A DNA stretch of 64,000 bases, taken from contig NZ_JAAWWK010000005.1 of the NCBI RefSeq assembly GCF_012272835.1, forward strand, positions 270,125 to 334,124, given 5' to 3'. The DNA is from Spongiibacter thalassae. Lineage in GTDB: Bacteria; Pseudomonadota; Gammaproteobacteria; Pseudomonadales; Spongiibacteraceae. Both the position numbers and the translations under genes were made by a program. Of the stretch, positions 10,367 to 18,206 are shown piece after piece (position 1 is the stretch's first letter; every line of letters begins with the position of its first letter). Below the pieces are notes generated by a model that did no database searches, was not told the origin of the DNA, and worked only from the letters and a program-made list of their open reading frames with translations.

Positions 10367-10804
10367 ATGACCAAAGTGGTATTGTCCCCCCAGACGCTTG
10401 CCGAACGTTGTGCCGAGGTATTGATGGCACGGGATCAGGCGAGTCGCCACCTAGGTATGGAGCTGGTGTCAGTGTCTCCAGGAAAGGCGGAAATGAAAAT
10501 GCTGGTGAAGGATTACATGGTCCAAGGGCATGGAAACTGCCACGGTGGCTATATTTTCACTCTCGCCGACACCACCTTTGCATTCGCATGTAACACCTAT
10601 GACGCTGTCTCTGTCGCCCAGGGCTGTAACATCGAGTATGTTCGCCCCGGTAAACTGGACGATACCTTGACAGCGAAATGCGCCCAATTGTCGCGTGGTA
10701 AGCGAACTGGCGTGTACGACGTAACTATCGAAAATCAGGATGGTGAATTGATCGCATTGATGCGTGGAAAGTCTTATCAGGTCGGTGCCTCGCTGCTGAG
10801 CTGA
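10367..10804 (+). CDS. paaI: PaaI, hydroxyphenylacetyl-CoA thioesterase
   Basis: A 145-residue hotdog-fold thioesterase thought to release CoA from dead-end aryl-CoA intermediates. The HGG motif in GNCHGGYIFTLADTTFAFA and the following Asp are typical of the PaaI group. AAGGA precedes the ATG. It is the last gene of the forward operon begun by paaZ and converges on the tatA-like gene; the 110 bases between them are rich in GCC/CGC repeats but I see no clear terminator. Confidence 0.93.
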   Translation: MTKVVLSPQTLAERCAEVLMARDQASRHLGMELVSVSPGKAEMKMLVKDYMVQGHGNCHGGYIFTLADTTFAFACNTYDAVSVAQGCNIEYVRPGKLDDTLTAKCAQLSRGKRTGVYDVTIENQDGELIALMRGKSYQVGASLLS

Positions 10805-10915
10805 TACAGCGGGCATTAAATGCCGGCGTGGTGAGCGAAACCCGCGCTGTGACGCGCAGCGGAGCGTTTCACTGCTAGCTGGTGCCGGCGCTAAATCGGC
10901 TCACTTCCGCACAGC

Positions 10916-11122
10916 TTAAGATTGGCGCGAGTCTTTTTCGTCAACTTGCACGGCAAGCGATGTTCCGCTGTCGCCAGCGTCGCCATTAATACTCTTTTTA
11001 AACCCTCTAATCGCGCTACCGAGGTCACTGCCGACACTACCGAGGCGTTTGGTACCGAATAACATTGCGACAATGGCCAGAACAATCAAGAGCTGCCATA
11101 TACTGATTCCGCCGAGACCCAT
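10916..11122 (-). CDS. tatA: TatA/TatE-like twin-arginine translocase subunit
   Basis: A 68-residue membrane protein with the TatA layout: [20 protein letters not shown] as a single N-terminal transmembrane segment, the hinge FGTKRLGS, the amphipathic helix [13 protein letters not shown] and a polar tail. No tatB or tatC lies beside it, so it is an orphan paralogue. Two proteins further along (23076-24467 and 27746-29116) carry twin-arginine signals, which may be why a Tat pore subunit is here (inference). It reads against paaI and away from the Rrf2 gene. Confidence 0.9.
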   Translation of the reverse strand: MGLGGISIWQLLIVLAIVAMLFGTKRLGSVGSDLGSAIRGFKKSINGDAGDSGTSLAVQVDEKDSRQS

Positions 11123-11282
11123 CTGATACTCCTCTTCCTAAACTCGTTCTTATTGAGTGTAAAACGCTAACCTACTTGAGGGACGCACTGAGCCGACCCA
11201 GTGTAGCGAACTTAATGTAACACAAAAAACTAGTAAAAAAATATATTTGTATCAAGTAATGTCGGTCAGCTTGACTCGGGTT

Positions 11283-11309
11283 TATATGTAGTATTTAATG
11301 TTACATATA
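11283..11309. promoter_or_regulatory. candidate Rrf2 operator upstream of the regulator gene
   Basis: Inverted repeat TATATGTA (11283-11290), 11-base spacer, TACATATA (11302-11309), ending 13 bases before the Rrf2 start codon. The core TATGTA-N11-TACATA (23 bp) has the size expected of an Rrf2 dimer site and is repeated at 11764-11786. Position suggests autorepression. Confidence 0.6.
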
Positions 11310-11322
11310 TCGGGGGGTATCT

Positions 11323-11748
11323 ATGAGCAATACGAGATTTGCGGTTGCGGTACATGTGTTGAGCGTGTTGCGTCTAAGCGACGGGCAGACCGTACCCTCG
11401 TCATTGCTGGCGAGCAGTGTTGGCACAAACCCGGTGGTAATCCGCAAATTATTGGTTGTCCTGGCCCAAGCCGGGCTGATTGTCGTTGAACGTGGCAATA
11501 GTGGTGGTGCTCGTCTTGCGCGCGCTGCTGACGACGTTAATTTGGCTGATGTACTCGACGCGGTTACTGGAGTCGGCGATATGGTGAAAATCCACGGTGA
11601 AGCCAATCCGGCGTGTCCCGTAGGGCGGAATATCGGTCATGTGCTGGATCTCATTCTGAATGATGGCTTTGACGCATTTCGTTCAATACTGGCGAAGCAC
11701 ACCATTGAGGATCTGGTTCAGTCTATTCGCGCGCGGGATGCAGGCTAA
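11323..11748 (+). CDS. Rrf2-family transcriptional regulator
   Basis: A 141-residue winged-helix regulator of the Rrf2 family. The N-terminal helix-turn-helix (residues about 20-60) contains VGTNPVVIRKLLVVLAQAGL followed by the wing GNSGGARLA. Only one cysteine remains (NPACPVG), so the three-cysteine Fe-S cluster of IscR/NsrR is absent; it belongs with the cysteine-poor YwnA-like members. An operator-like repeat precedes it, and the same repeat lies between it and the SnoaL-like gene that follows by 100 bases, so the two probably form a small regulatory pair. Confidence 0.88.
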   Translation: MSNTRFAVAVHVLSVLRLSDGQTVPSSLLASSVGTNPVVIRKLLVVLAQAGLIVVERGNSGGARLARAADDVNLADVLDAVTGVGDMVKIHGEANPACPVGRNIGHVLDLILNDGFDAFRSILAKHTIEDLVQSIRARDAG

Positions 11749-11763
11749 AAAATTTTACCTCTA

Positions 11764-11786
11764 TATGTAACATGAATAGATACATA
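11764..11786. promoter_or_regulatory. second candidate Rrf2 operator
   Basis: TATGTA (11764-11769), 11-base spacer, TACATA (11781-11786), identical in half-sites and spacing to the site before the Rrf2 gene. The stretch TATATGTAACAT at 11762 is the exact reverse complement of bases 11298-11309. It lies about 60 bases before the start of the SnoaL-like gene, so that gene is the predicted target. Confidence 0.55.
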
Positions 11787-11848
11787 AAAAGGTTGGTCGC
11801 CCGGTATTCGGGCAAAAACAGGTGTCACTCAACGCAGATGGAGAGATT

Positions 11849-12616
11849 ATGACGACGACCACACGTGAAAATCTGGTGGTAAAGCTATTGAAATCAATTG
11901 AAACAAAAGACCCTGAAGGGTTTGCTGTTATCAGTTCTGAACAATATATTCAGCACAACCTCTTTGTTGCTGATGGACGAAAGGGATTTGTGGCGTTTGT
12001 GCAGTCATTACCTGATGGGTTTGCCAAAGTCGATACGCGCCGAGTGTTCGAGGATGGTGATTACGTCGTTGCGCACAGTGAAATAGATATTGGCGGTGCT
12101 CGAGCCGTTTTCGATATTTTTCGATTCGACGGGGATAGAATTGTCGAGCATTGGGATGCGGCCCAGGCATTGACACCGCCAAACCCAAGTGGCCGCTCTC
12201 TGCTGGACGGTCAACAAACGCTTGCGGATCCCGGGGTTTCCCTCGATCAATGTAAAGCCGTGGCAAAAGGGTTTGTGGAAAATGTGCTGATGGTGGGCGA
12301 TTTGTCCAATGCGGGAGACTATGTTGGTGATACCTATCTGCAGCACCATCCGCTTGTGCGAGATGGGCTGGATGGGCTCAGAGAAGCATTTTCCCAGTGG
12401 CAGACTGAGGGCATCGAAGTCCGCTATGAAAAAATCCATCATGTATTAGGAAAGGGGGATATGGTTCTGGTCGTGACTGAGGGTTGCTTCAATGGTGCGT
12501 CAGTGGCCTACTACGATATGTTTAGAATTGATCAGGGGAAAATTGCAGAACACTGGGACGTGGTTGAGGAAATTCCCGCAAGGGAAAGTTGGGCTAATAA
12601 CAATGGTAAGTTTTAA
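11849..12616 (+). CDS. tandem SnoaL-like (NTF2-fold) protein
   Basis: A 255-residue protein made of two SnoaL-like polyketide-cyclase-fold repeats, about residues 10-120 and 135-250. Each contains a histidine-rich start (EQYIQHNL; DTYLQHHPLV) and ends with DxxRxxxGxIxEHWD-like text (DRIVEHWDAAQ; GKIAEHWDVVEE). Proteins of this kind are soluble cyclases, dehydratases or small-molecule binders; the substrate is not predictable. ATG 11849 is preferred over GTG 11822 because GGAGAG precedes it. A candidate Rrf2 operator sits in its promoter, pointing to stress- or metabolite-controlled expression. Confidence 0.82.
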   Translation: MTTTTRENLVVKLLKSIETKDPEGFAVISSEQYIQHNLFVADGRKGFVAFVQSLPDGFAKVDTRRVFEDGDYVVAHSEIDIGGARAVFDIFRFDGDRIVEHWDAAQALTPPNPSGRSLLDGQQTLADPGVSLDQCKAVAKGFVENVLMVGDLSNAGDYVGDTYLQHHPLVRDGLDGLREAFSQWQTEGIEVRYEKIHHVLGKGDMVLVVTEGCFNGASVAYYDMFRIDQGKIAEHWDVVEEIPARESWANNNGKF

Positions 12617-12781
12617 TAACCCATCGTTCTATTGAGGTCTCTGCCGCAACAGGATTTGGTTATCCTTGATGCCGCAGCGCGCCGCTCAAGTCAATTGCAC
12701 ACAATGAGGCTAGCGCTGCACAGAATGCAACGTTAGTCATGTTGAATTGGGGCAACATCCCTTGCAAAAGGAGGGGTGATA

Positions 12782-14092
12782 ATGACTCATACACCGCACG
12801 GCGCTGGCGCTGACTTGGATCCAATCGAAACTGCAAGCCGGGAAACAATCGCTGAGTTGCAATTGCAAAGGCTCAAGCAAACCTTGGAAAAGGCCTACAA
12901 TAATGTACCTTTCTACAAGCAGAAATTCGACGAAGCGGGTGTGACACCTGCAGATCTGCACTCACTCGAAGACCTCAGTAAATTTCCCTTTTTGGTTAAG
13001 CAGGATCTTCGCGATAACTATCCTTTTGGATTATTTGCCGTTCCACGGGAAAAAGTGTGTCGCATACACGCTTCCAGCGGTACGACTGGCAAGCCGACAG
13101 TGGTCGGTTACACCAAAAATGATATTGACAATTGGGCCGACCTGGTTGCGCGCAGTATTCGTGCGGCGGGCGGGCGTCCCGGTGATATCCTACATAATGC
13201 TTATGGCTATGGTCTGTTTACCGGCGGTATGGGGGCGCACTATGGGGCCGAGCGCCTCGGCTGCACGGTGGTGCCGATGTCTGGCGGGCAAACAGAAAAG
13301 CAAGTCCAATTGATACAGGACTTTAAGCCGCGGATCATTATGGTGACCCCTTCATACATGCTCAATTTAATCGAAGAATTTGAGCGCCAGGGAATTGATC
13401 CTCGCTCGACCAGTTTGGAGATCGGCATTTTTGGTGCTGAACCGTGGACCAATGCAATGCGTCAGGAAATTGAAGAGCGTGCAGGCATTGACGCTGTCGA
13501 TATTTATGGTCTCTCGGAAGTGATGGGCCCCGGAGTAGCCAGTGAGTGTGTTGAAACCAAGGACGGCCCAGTGATTTGGGAGGATCATTTCCTGCCCGAG
13601 ATTATCGACCCGGTGACCGGAGAGGTATTGCCTGATGGTGAAGAGGGCGAGCTGGTCTTTACCTCGTTGACTAAAGAAGCCTTTCCAGTAATCCGTTATC
13701 GTACGCGCGACTTGACTCGGTTGTTGCCCCCGACTGCGCGTGGCATGCGCCGTATTGGGAAGATCACCGGCCGCTCTGACGATATGTTGATCATTCGTGG
13801 GGTCAATGTATTTCCGACGCAGATCGAAGAGTTGCTTCTTAAGATCCCCGAGCTTGCGCCCATCTATCTGATTGAGGTGGCCAAGGAGGGTAATATGGAC
13901 GTGGCGACCGTTTCGGTAGAGCTGTGCCCTCAATATCAGGAGGCGGTTGATACCATGCGCGAGGATATTTTGGCTCGTCTCAAGCATCTCGTCAAAACCT
14001 ATGTAGGGATTTCCATTAAGGTCAAGCTGGTCGATAGTGCTGGGCTTGCCCGCTCTGAAGGCAAGGCCAAGCGTGTGATAGATTACCGATAA
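12782..14092 (+). CDS. paaK: PaaK, phenylacetate-CoA ligase
   Basis: An ATP-dependent AMP-forming ligase that activates phenylacetate to phenylacetyl-CoA, the entry step for the epoxidase. The 436-residue chain has the ANL motifs HASSGTTGKPTVVGYT (P-loop-like), DIYGLSEVMGPG and RTRDLTRLLPP, plus the PaaK-type C-terminal domain with GRSDDMLIIRGVNVFPTQIE. ATG 12782 is seven bases after GGAGG. It is followed by the thiolase-like gene after 9 bases, so the paaK group is a separate operon from paaZ-paaI. Confidence 0.96.
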   Translation: MTHTPHGAGADLDPIETASRETIAELQLQRLKQTLEKAYNNVPFYKQKFDEAGVTPADLHSLEDLSKFPFLVKQDLRDNYPFGLFAVPREKVCRIHASSGTTGKPTVVGYTKNDIDNWADLVARSIRAAGGRPGDILHNAYGYGLFTGGMGAHYGAERLGCTVVPMSGGQTEKQVQLIQDFKPRIIMVTPSYMLNLIEEFERQGIDPRSTSLEIGIFGAEPWTNAMRQEIEERAGIDAVDIYGLSEVMGPGVASECVETKDGPVIWEDHFLPEIIDPVTGEVLPDGEEGELVFTSLTKEAFPVIRYRTRDLTRLLPPTARGMRRIGKITGRSDDMLIIRGVNVFPTQIEELLLKIPELAPIYLIEVAKEGNMDVATVSVELCPQYQEAVDTMREDILARLKHLVKTYVGISIKVKLVDSAGLARSEGKAKRVIDYR

Positions 14093-14101
14093 AGGCCAGT
14101 C

Positions 14102-15256
14102 ATGAGCTCCGCATATATATGTGGAGCCGTGCGTACGCCATTCGCCAGTATGAGCAGCTTTTACCGCCGCTTAACGATAGCTGAGCTTGCTTCGTTGCCA
14201 CTGCGCGATATGGTCAGGCGAAATGCCGCCATAGACTGGCGGAATATCGACAGTTTGTACGTTGGCTCCAATAATAAGAATTTATGCACGACGTATCGAT
14301 TTCGTGAATTCGCGGCGGGATGTTTGAAGCACGCTGGAATCAGTAGCCATGTCGCTGCGCAACAGTTTTCAGGCTCATACTGTGCGGGAATGGCTGCTTT
14401 AGCCCAGGCATCGCTGGATGTGGAGAGTGGGGGCGGTCAGGTTGCAGTTGTGCTGGGTGTGGGTTGGCATGGAGATGACTCTGCTACACCGCGTATTGTT
14501 GATGATTTTTACTTTACGAATTTAAACGAGAGAGTGGCTCGTCGCGAGAAGATAGCGAGTCATTACCGCGTAGCCAGTGAGTTGCGCGATGCGTACATTC
14601 TGTCGGCTTTTACTAATGCCGGTCACGCTCGTAAAAGTGGATTTTACGAGCGTGAATGTATGCTGGTGAAAAGGACAGATACGAAGCATCTGGCCTATTT
14701 TCGCGAAGACGATATTGAGTTTGTTGCCAGTCCCGATGCCGCAGAAGTGACAAAGATGGAAAAGATTGTGCAGCTAAAGCCCGCGTTGAGGGCCGGCTTT
14801 GCTCCGGCCGCGGAAGGGGCATGCGGGCTGGTGCTCGCCTCGCGGCAGGGGATCGATCTGCTCGGCTTGCGTCCAAGAGTGAGAGTCATGGCGCAGGCGA
14901 TAACAGAAAGCGCCGTTGATTTGTCTACACCGTATTGTATTCCAGCGATTGAACAGGTACTTGATCAAGCTGCATTGAGCATATCGCAGTTGGATATGCT
15001 TGAAATCAGTGAGACCTGTTCCGTCGAGGTGCTCGGTATTATGCGCCATTTCGATATCACACTGGAGTCAGGAAAAGTCAATGGCAATGGCGGAGATCTC
15101 GCCGTAGGTGAGGCCTCTGGCGCGTCTTCGGTGCGATTGGTCGTGACCGCCATGAACAAACTGCAGGCCAACAACCTTCGTTATGGTCTATGCGCGGCAT
15201 CGTCTAGCGATGGGCGGGGTATGGCAATCTTGTTGGAAAATTTGGTGGAATGTTAA
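14102..15256 (+). CDS. thiolase-fold protein lacking catalytic His and second Cys
   Basis: A 384-residue thiolase homologue. The nucleophile position is kept (Cys94 in SGSYCAGM), but the conserved GHP histidine is replaced by Glu337 (GGDLAVGEASG) and the second catalytic cysteine near the C-terminus by Ser367 (LCAASSSDGRG). The NEAF motif is altered to SETCS. Compare PaaJ in this window, which keeps all of them. It may be a non-thiolytic acyltransferase, a decarboxylating or scaffold protein, or work together with the small protein downstream; the reaction is unknown. It is tightly coupled to paaK (9 bases) and to the EthD-like gene (16 bases). Confidence 0.85.
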   Translation: MSSAYICGAVRTPFASMSSFYRRLTIAELASLPLRDMVRRNAAIDWRNIDSLYVGSNNKNLCTTYRFREFAAGCLKHAGISSHVAAQQFSGSYCAGMAALAQASLDVESGGGQVAVVLGVGWHGDDSATPRIVDDFYFTNLNERVARREKIASHYRVASELRDAYILSAFTNAGHARKSGFYERECMLVKRTDTKHLAYFREDDIEFVASPDAAEVTKMEKIVQLKPALRAGFAPAAEGACGLVLASRQGIDLLGLRPRVRVMAQAITESAVDLSTPYCIPAIEQVLDQAALSISQLDMLEISETCSVEVLGIMRHFDITLESGKVNGNGGDLAVGEASGASSVRLVVTAMNKLQANNLRYGLCAASSSDGRGMAILLENLVEC

Positions 15257-15272
15257 AACGGGAGAGAATGGC

Positions 15273-15590
15273 ATGATTAAAGTCAGTATCAGTTACAAGT
15301 ATGAAGAAAACGCCAATTTTGATCACGCGTATTACTCGGCTCAGCACCTGCCAATGGTGAAGTCTCTGCTGGGCGACGCGTGCATAAAATATGAAATTGA
15401 CAAAGGTGTGTGCGGTCCGATGCCGGGAAGTGCGCCAGATATTATTGCGGCTTGTCATCTGTATACAGAAAGCACAGAGAAGTTCTATCAAGCGTTTTCT
15501 GCAGTGCAAAAAGAAATTTTGCGCGATGTCAAAAACTATACTGAAATCACGCCGGCTATGCAGGTCAATGAAGTGTCGGCATCAGAGTAA
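15273..15590 (+). CDS. EthD/REDY-family small protein
   Basis: A 105-residue dimeric alpha/beta-barrel type protein of the EthD family: MIKVSISYKYEE, the FDHAYYSAQHLPMV segment with the conserved His, and a C-terminal helix. The start at ATG 15273 is chosen because GGGAGAG lies 5-8 bases upstream; an earlier TTG at 15183 is inside the preceding gene. EthD-like proteins accompany oxygenases and CoA-ester pathways, usually with undefined roles. Its tight linkage to the degenerate thiolase suggests they act together. Confidence 0.8.
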   Translation: MIKVSISYKYEENANFDHAYYSAQHLPMVKSLLGDACIKYEIDKGVCGPMPGSAPDIIAACHLYTESTEKFYQAFSAVQKEILRDVKNYTEITPAMQVNEVSASE

Positions 15591-15709
15591 GCGGGTCTTT
15601 GCACAAAATGTGAGTGTCTCTGCACGCGAGAGGGGGTTATTGCGGCGGAATTGCGTTGAAATAGAGGTCGAAATTTTAACGCAAATAATAATGCGGAGAC
15701 AGATTAGTG

Positions 15710-17188
15710 ATGACAGACATGGCAGGTAGTTTAGCGTTGCCGCGTGAGATGCGGCATTTCATCGAAGGTCGCGAGGTCGAGTCCGCAGATGGCCGGCGCG
15801 GAGAGTTGCTCAGTCCGGTAGACGAAGCGGTGTTTGCTACTTACGCTTTCGGCGGCGAGGAAGACGTAGATAAGGCCGTTTCTTCAGCCCGTGCGCAATT
15901 TGATCACGGTGAGTGGTCTCGTCTGAGTGGCTATGATCGCGGTTTGTTACTGAACAAGCTGGCGGATCTCATTGAGCGTGATGCAGACCTGATTGCGGAA
16001 ATGGATGCGGCCTGCATTGGGCGCCCGGCGATGGAGCCTCGTATTCTCGATTTGCCCAATGCGATTCAGACTATCCGTACTTCAGCAGGCTGGGCAGATA
16101 AACTGGAAGGGCGAACCATTCCGACCCCCGGTTACCTCGGCAGGCCGACGATCTCTTACACAGTGCATGAAGCCGTTGGTGTGGTAGCGGCGATTACGCC
16201 CTGGAATACACCGTTTATGATTACCTGCTGGAAGGTTGGGCCGCTGCTGGCCGCGGGTTGCACGGTTGTGATCAAGCCTTCTGAAGAAACTCCGATGTCG
16301 GCCCTGCATTTGGCCCGGCTGGTCAAGGAAGCGGGTTTTCCGGATGGAGTGGTTAATGTTGTGACGGGATCCGGTTCTGTCATTGGCAACGCCTTGGTAC
16401 GGAACCCTGGGGTGGATAAAGTGACCTTTACCGGTAGCCCCGGTGTGGGTAAACACATCCAGCAAGAGGCGGCAGAAGACTTTAAGCGCGTGTCGTTGGA
16501 ATTGGGCGGTAAAAGTCCTCAAATCGTCTACGCCGACGCTGACCTCGCCGAAGCGGTTGCCGGCTGCGCAATGGGGATATTTTTCAATCAGGGGCAAATA
16601 TGCGCGGCGGGGTCTCGAATTCTGGTACACGAAGACATCGCAGAGATCTTTGCGCAACAGTTTGCCGCGGTCGCAGAGAGCATAGTGGTGGGCGACCCTG
16701 CTCAGGAAGGTGTGCAAATGGGGCCGGTAGCGAAAAAGGCCCAATTTGACCGAGTCAATGATTACATACGCAAAGGCATCGATGCAGGCGCAACGCTGAT
16801 GGCGGGTGGTGTCAGCGAGTACACCCAGGGGTGGTTCGTTAAACCGACGGTTTTTGCCAATGCCAACAACGACATGGTGATCGCCCAAGAGGAAATATTT
16901 GGTCCTGTAGCCACCATTATCCCGTTTAAAGACGAAGACGAGGCGATTCAAATAGCGAATGGCACGGTTTATGGATTGGGAGCTACGGTGTGGACGTCGG
17001 ACGTAAAGCGGGCCCATCGCCTGGCCAAGCGCGTTAAGGCCGGTGCGGTCGGTGTGAATTGCTGGGCGCCGATCGACGCGCGACTGCCCTGGGGCGGTGT
17101 TAAGCAGAGCGGTATCGGCCGCGAATGTGGACTCGCAGGTGTTATGGCCTACACCGAAGAGAAAGTGATTACCGTCGTTACAGACTAA
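15710..17188 (+). CDS. NAD(P)-dependent aldehyde dehydrogenase, probable phenylacetaldehyde dehydrogenase
   Basis: A 492-residue aldehyde dehydrogenase. It has the substrate/cofactor motif ITPWNTPFM, the Glu motif SLELGGKSPQIVY, and the catalytic Cys in FFNQGQICAAGSR. The family matches FeaB/StyD-like and betaine-aldehyde-type enzymes. Its position between the paaK group and the styrene oxide isomerase makes oxidation of phenylacetaldehyde to phenylacetate the natural job, though substrate is inferred from context. ATG 15710 directly follows an in-frame GTG at 15707; ATG 15719 is also possible. A strong terminator follows. Confidence 0.9.
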   Translation: MTDMAGSLALPREMRHFIEGREVESADGRRGELLSPVDEAVFATYAFGGEEDVDKAVSSARAQFDHGEWSRLSGYDRGLLLNKLADLIERDADLIAEMDAACIGRPAMEPRILDLPNAIQTIRTSAGWADKLEGRTIPTPGYLGRPTISYTVHEAVGVVAAITPWNTPFMITCWKVGPLLAAGCTVVIKPSEETPMSALHLARLVKEAGFPDGVVNVVTGSGSVIGNALVRNPGVDKVTFTGSPGVGKHIQQEAAEDFKRVSLELGGKSPQIVYADADLAEAVAGCAMGIFFNQGQICAAGSRILVHEDIAEIFAQQFAAVAESIVVGDPAQEGVQMGPVAKKAQFDRVNDYIRKGIDAGATLMAGGVSEYTQGWFVKPTVFANANNDMVIAQEEIFGPVATIIPFKDEDEAIQIANGTVYGLGATVWTSDVKRAHRLAKRVKAGAVGVNCWAPIDARLPWGGVKQSGIGRECGLAGVMAYTEEKVITVVTD

Positions 17189-17196
17189 CCTCTATT

Positions 17197-17245
17197 GCCG
17201 CCAGGGTGGACGCCCCTCTCTCAATTGGGTCCTGGCGGCCTTTTT
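17197..17245 (+). terminator. Rho-independent terminator after the paaK-aldehyde dehydrogenase operon
   Basis: A 9-bp stem GCCGCCAGG (17197-17205) pairs with CCTGGCGGC (17231-17239), followed by TTTTT. The 25-base loop is long but the stem is perfect. It separates the aldehyde dehydrogenase from the isomerase gene; the roughly 300 bases between it and 17555 are AT-rich and hold the promoter of the isomerase, with no other gene seen. Confidence 0.75.
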
Positions 17246-17554
17246 AATCCTCGCACCTCATCTCTTCTCCTACCTCATTGATTTAAATATAAAAAGTCAT
17301 TTCTACTAATGTGAGCGGAAGCCCCTCGCAAAAGGCCGTCTCCGCTGTGCCCGCCGATAAATGCTGTGGTTAGGTTATTACCCTTAAACATTATATACTG
17401 TTTAGTAATATCTCATATGATACAGAAAAAAAGGTTTACACCAATATTGTGAATTGTGTTATGGTTTGCACCGTACAAACAACAGTATTCTGTGTCAGCT
17501 GAAAAGCGTAATAATCAAATATCGATAATTCGAATAAATCTCCGGGAGATAGAA

Positions 17555-18040
17555 ATGCCAGACTCGTTCAAGAATAAAATGTTAGGCCATGGTACGCTGA
17601 TGATCTTTTCATGCCTTCTATTTGGTGTGTTCTACTGGATGGAGCTGGTTGGTGGTTTTGAGATCGTTCCAGGTTATATCGTCAATTTTGATATGCCGGG
17701 CACGGCAGAAGGATGGAAAAAGGCGCACTCTGGCCCCGCCCTGAATGGCATGATGGTAATAGCCGTCGCTCTGGTTTTGCCTCATCTTGATTTCAGCGAG
17801 AAGAAGGCCAAGCTGCTGGGGGGGGTCGTGTTGCTGGACGGGTGGAGTAATGTGGGTTTTTACTTCTTCGGCAACCTGAGTGGAAACCGTGCCCTGAGCT
17901 TCGGAGATAGCCGCTTGGGTGAAGGTGATATTTTCAGTATTCTCGGTTTGGCGCCTGCGTACTTATTCGGCGTGCTGGCGTTGTGGGCGTTGGCGGTTAT
18001 TGGTCTGGCGGCGCTAAAAAAGGGTCGCAGTGTAGCATAG
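17555..18040 (+). CDS. styC: styrene oxide isomerase (StyC type)
   Basis: A 161-residue integral membrane haem protein that rearranges styrene oxide to phenylacetaldehyde (Meinwald rearrangement). Four hydrophobic segments are visible. The family core HSGPALNGMMVIAVA is present, as are His58 (proposed haem ligand), Asn64 and Tyr103 (proposed epoxide contacts) at the numbering I recall for the Pseudomonas enzyme. GLAPAYLFGVLALWALAVIG near the end is also family-like. ATG 17555 follows GGGAG by 6 bases; an upstream TTG at 17456 is not supported. The aldehyde dehydrogenase upstream would use its product. No styrene monooxygenase (StyA/StyB) is in the window. Confidence 0.88.
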   Translation: MPDSFKNKMLGHGTLMIFSCLLFGVFYWMELVGGFEIVPGYIVNFDMPGTAEGWKKAHSGPALNGMMVIAVALVLPHLDFSEKKAKLLGGVVLLDGWSNVGFYFFGNLSGNRALSFGDSRLGEGDIFSILGLAPAYLFGVLALWALAVIGLAALKKGRSVA

Positions 18041-18206
18041 GCCAGAAGATCAGTATGGATGGGACGGGTATCCGGATAAGAATGAAGTGAGTCGCTAAGC
18101 GCTCAGTGTTGATTAGGCAGGGAATGCAGAGTATAACCAACGAAGGCGCTGGCGACTCAGTGGAATGGTTAGAAGCCGATTTAATAATAAAACATAAAGG
18201 TATCAC

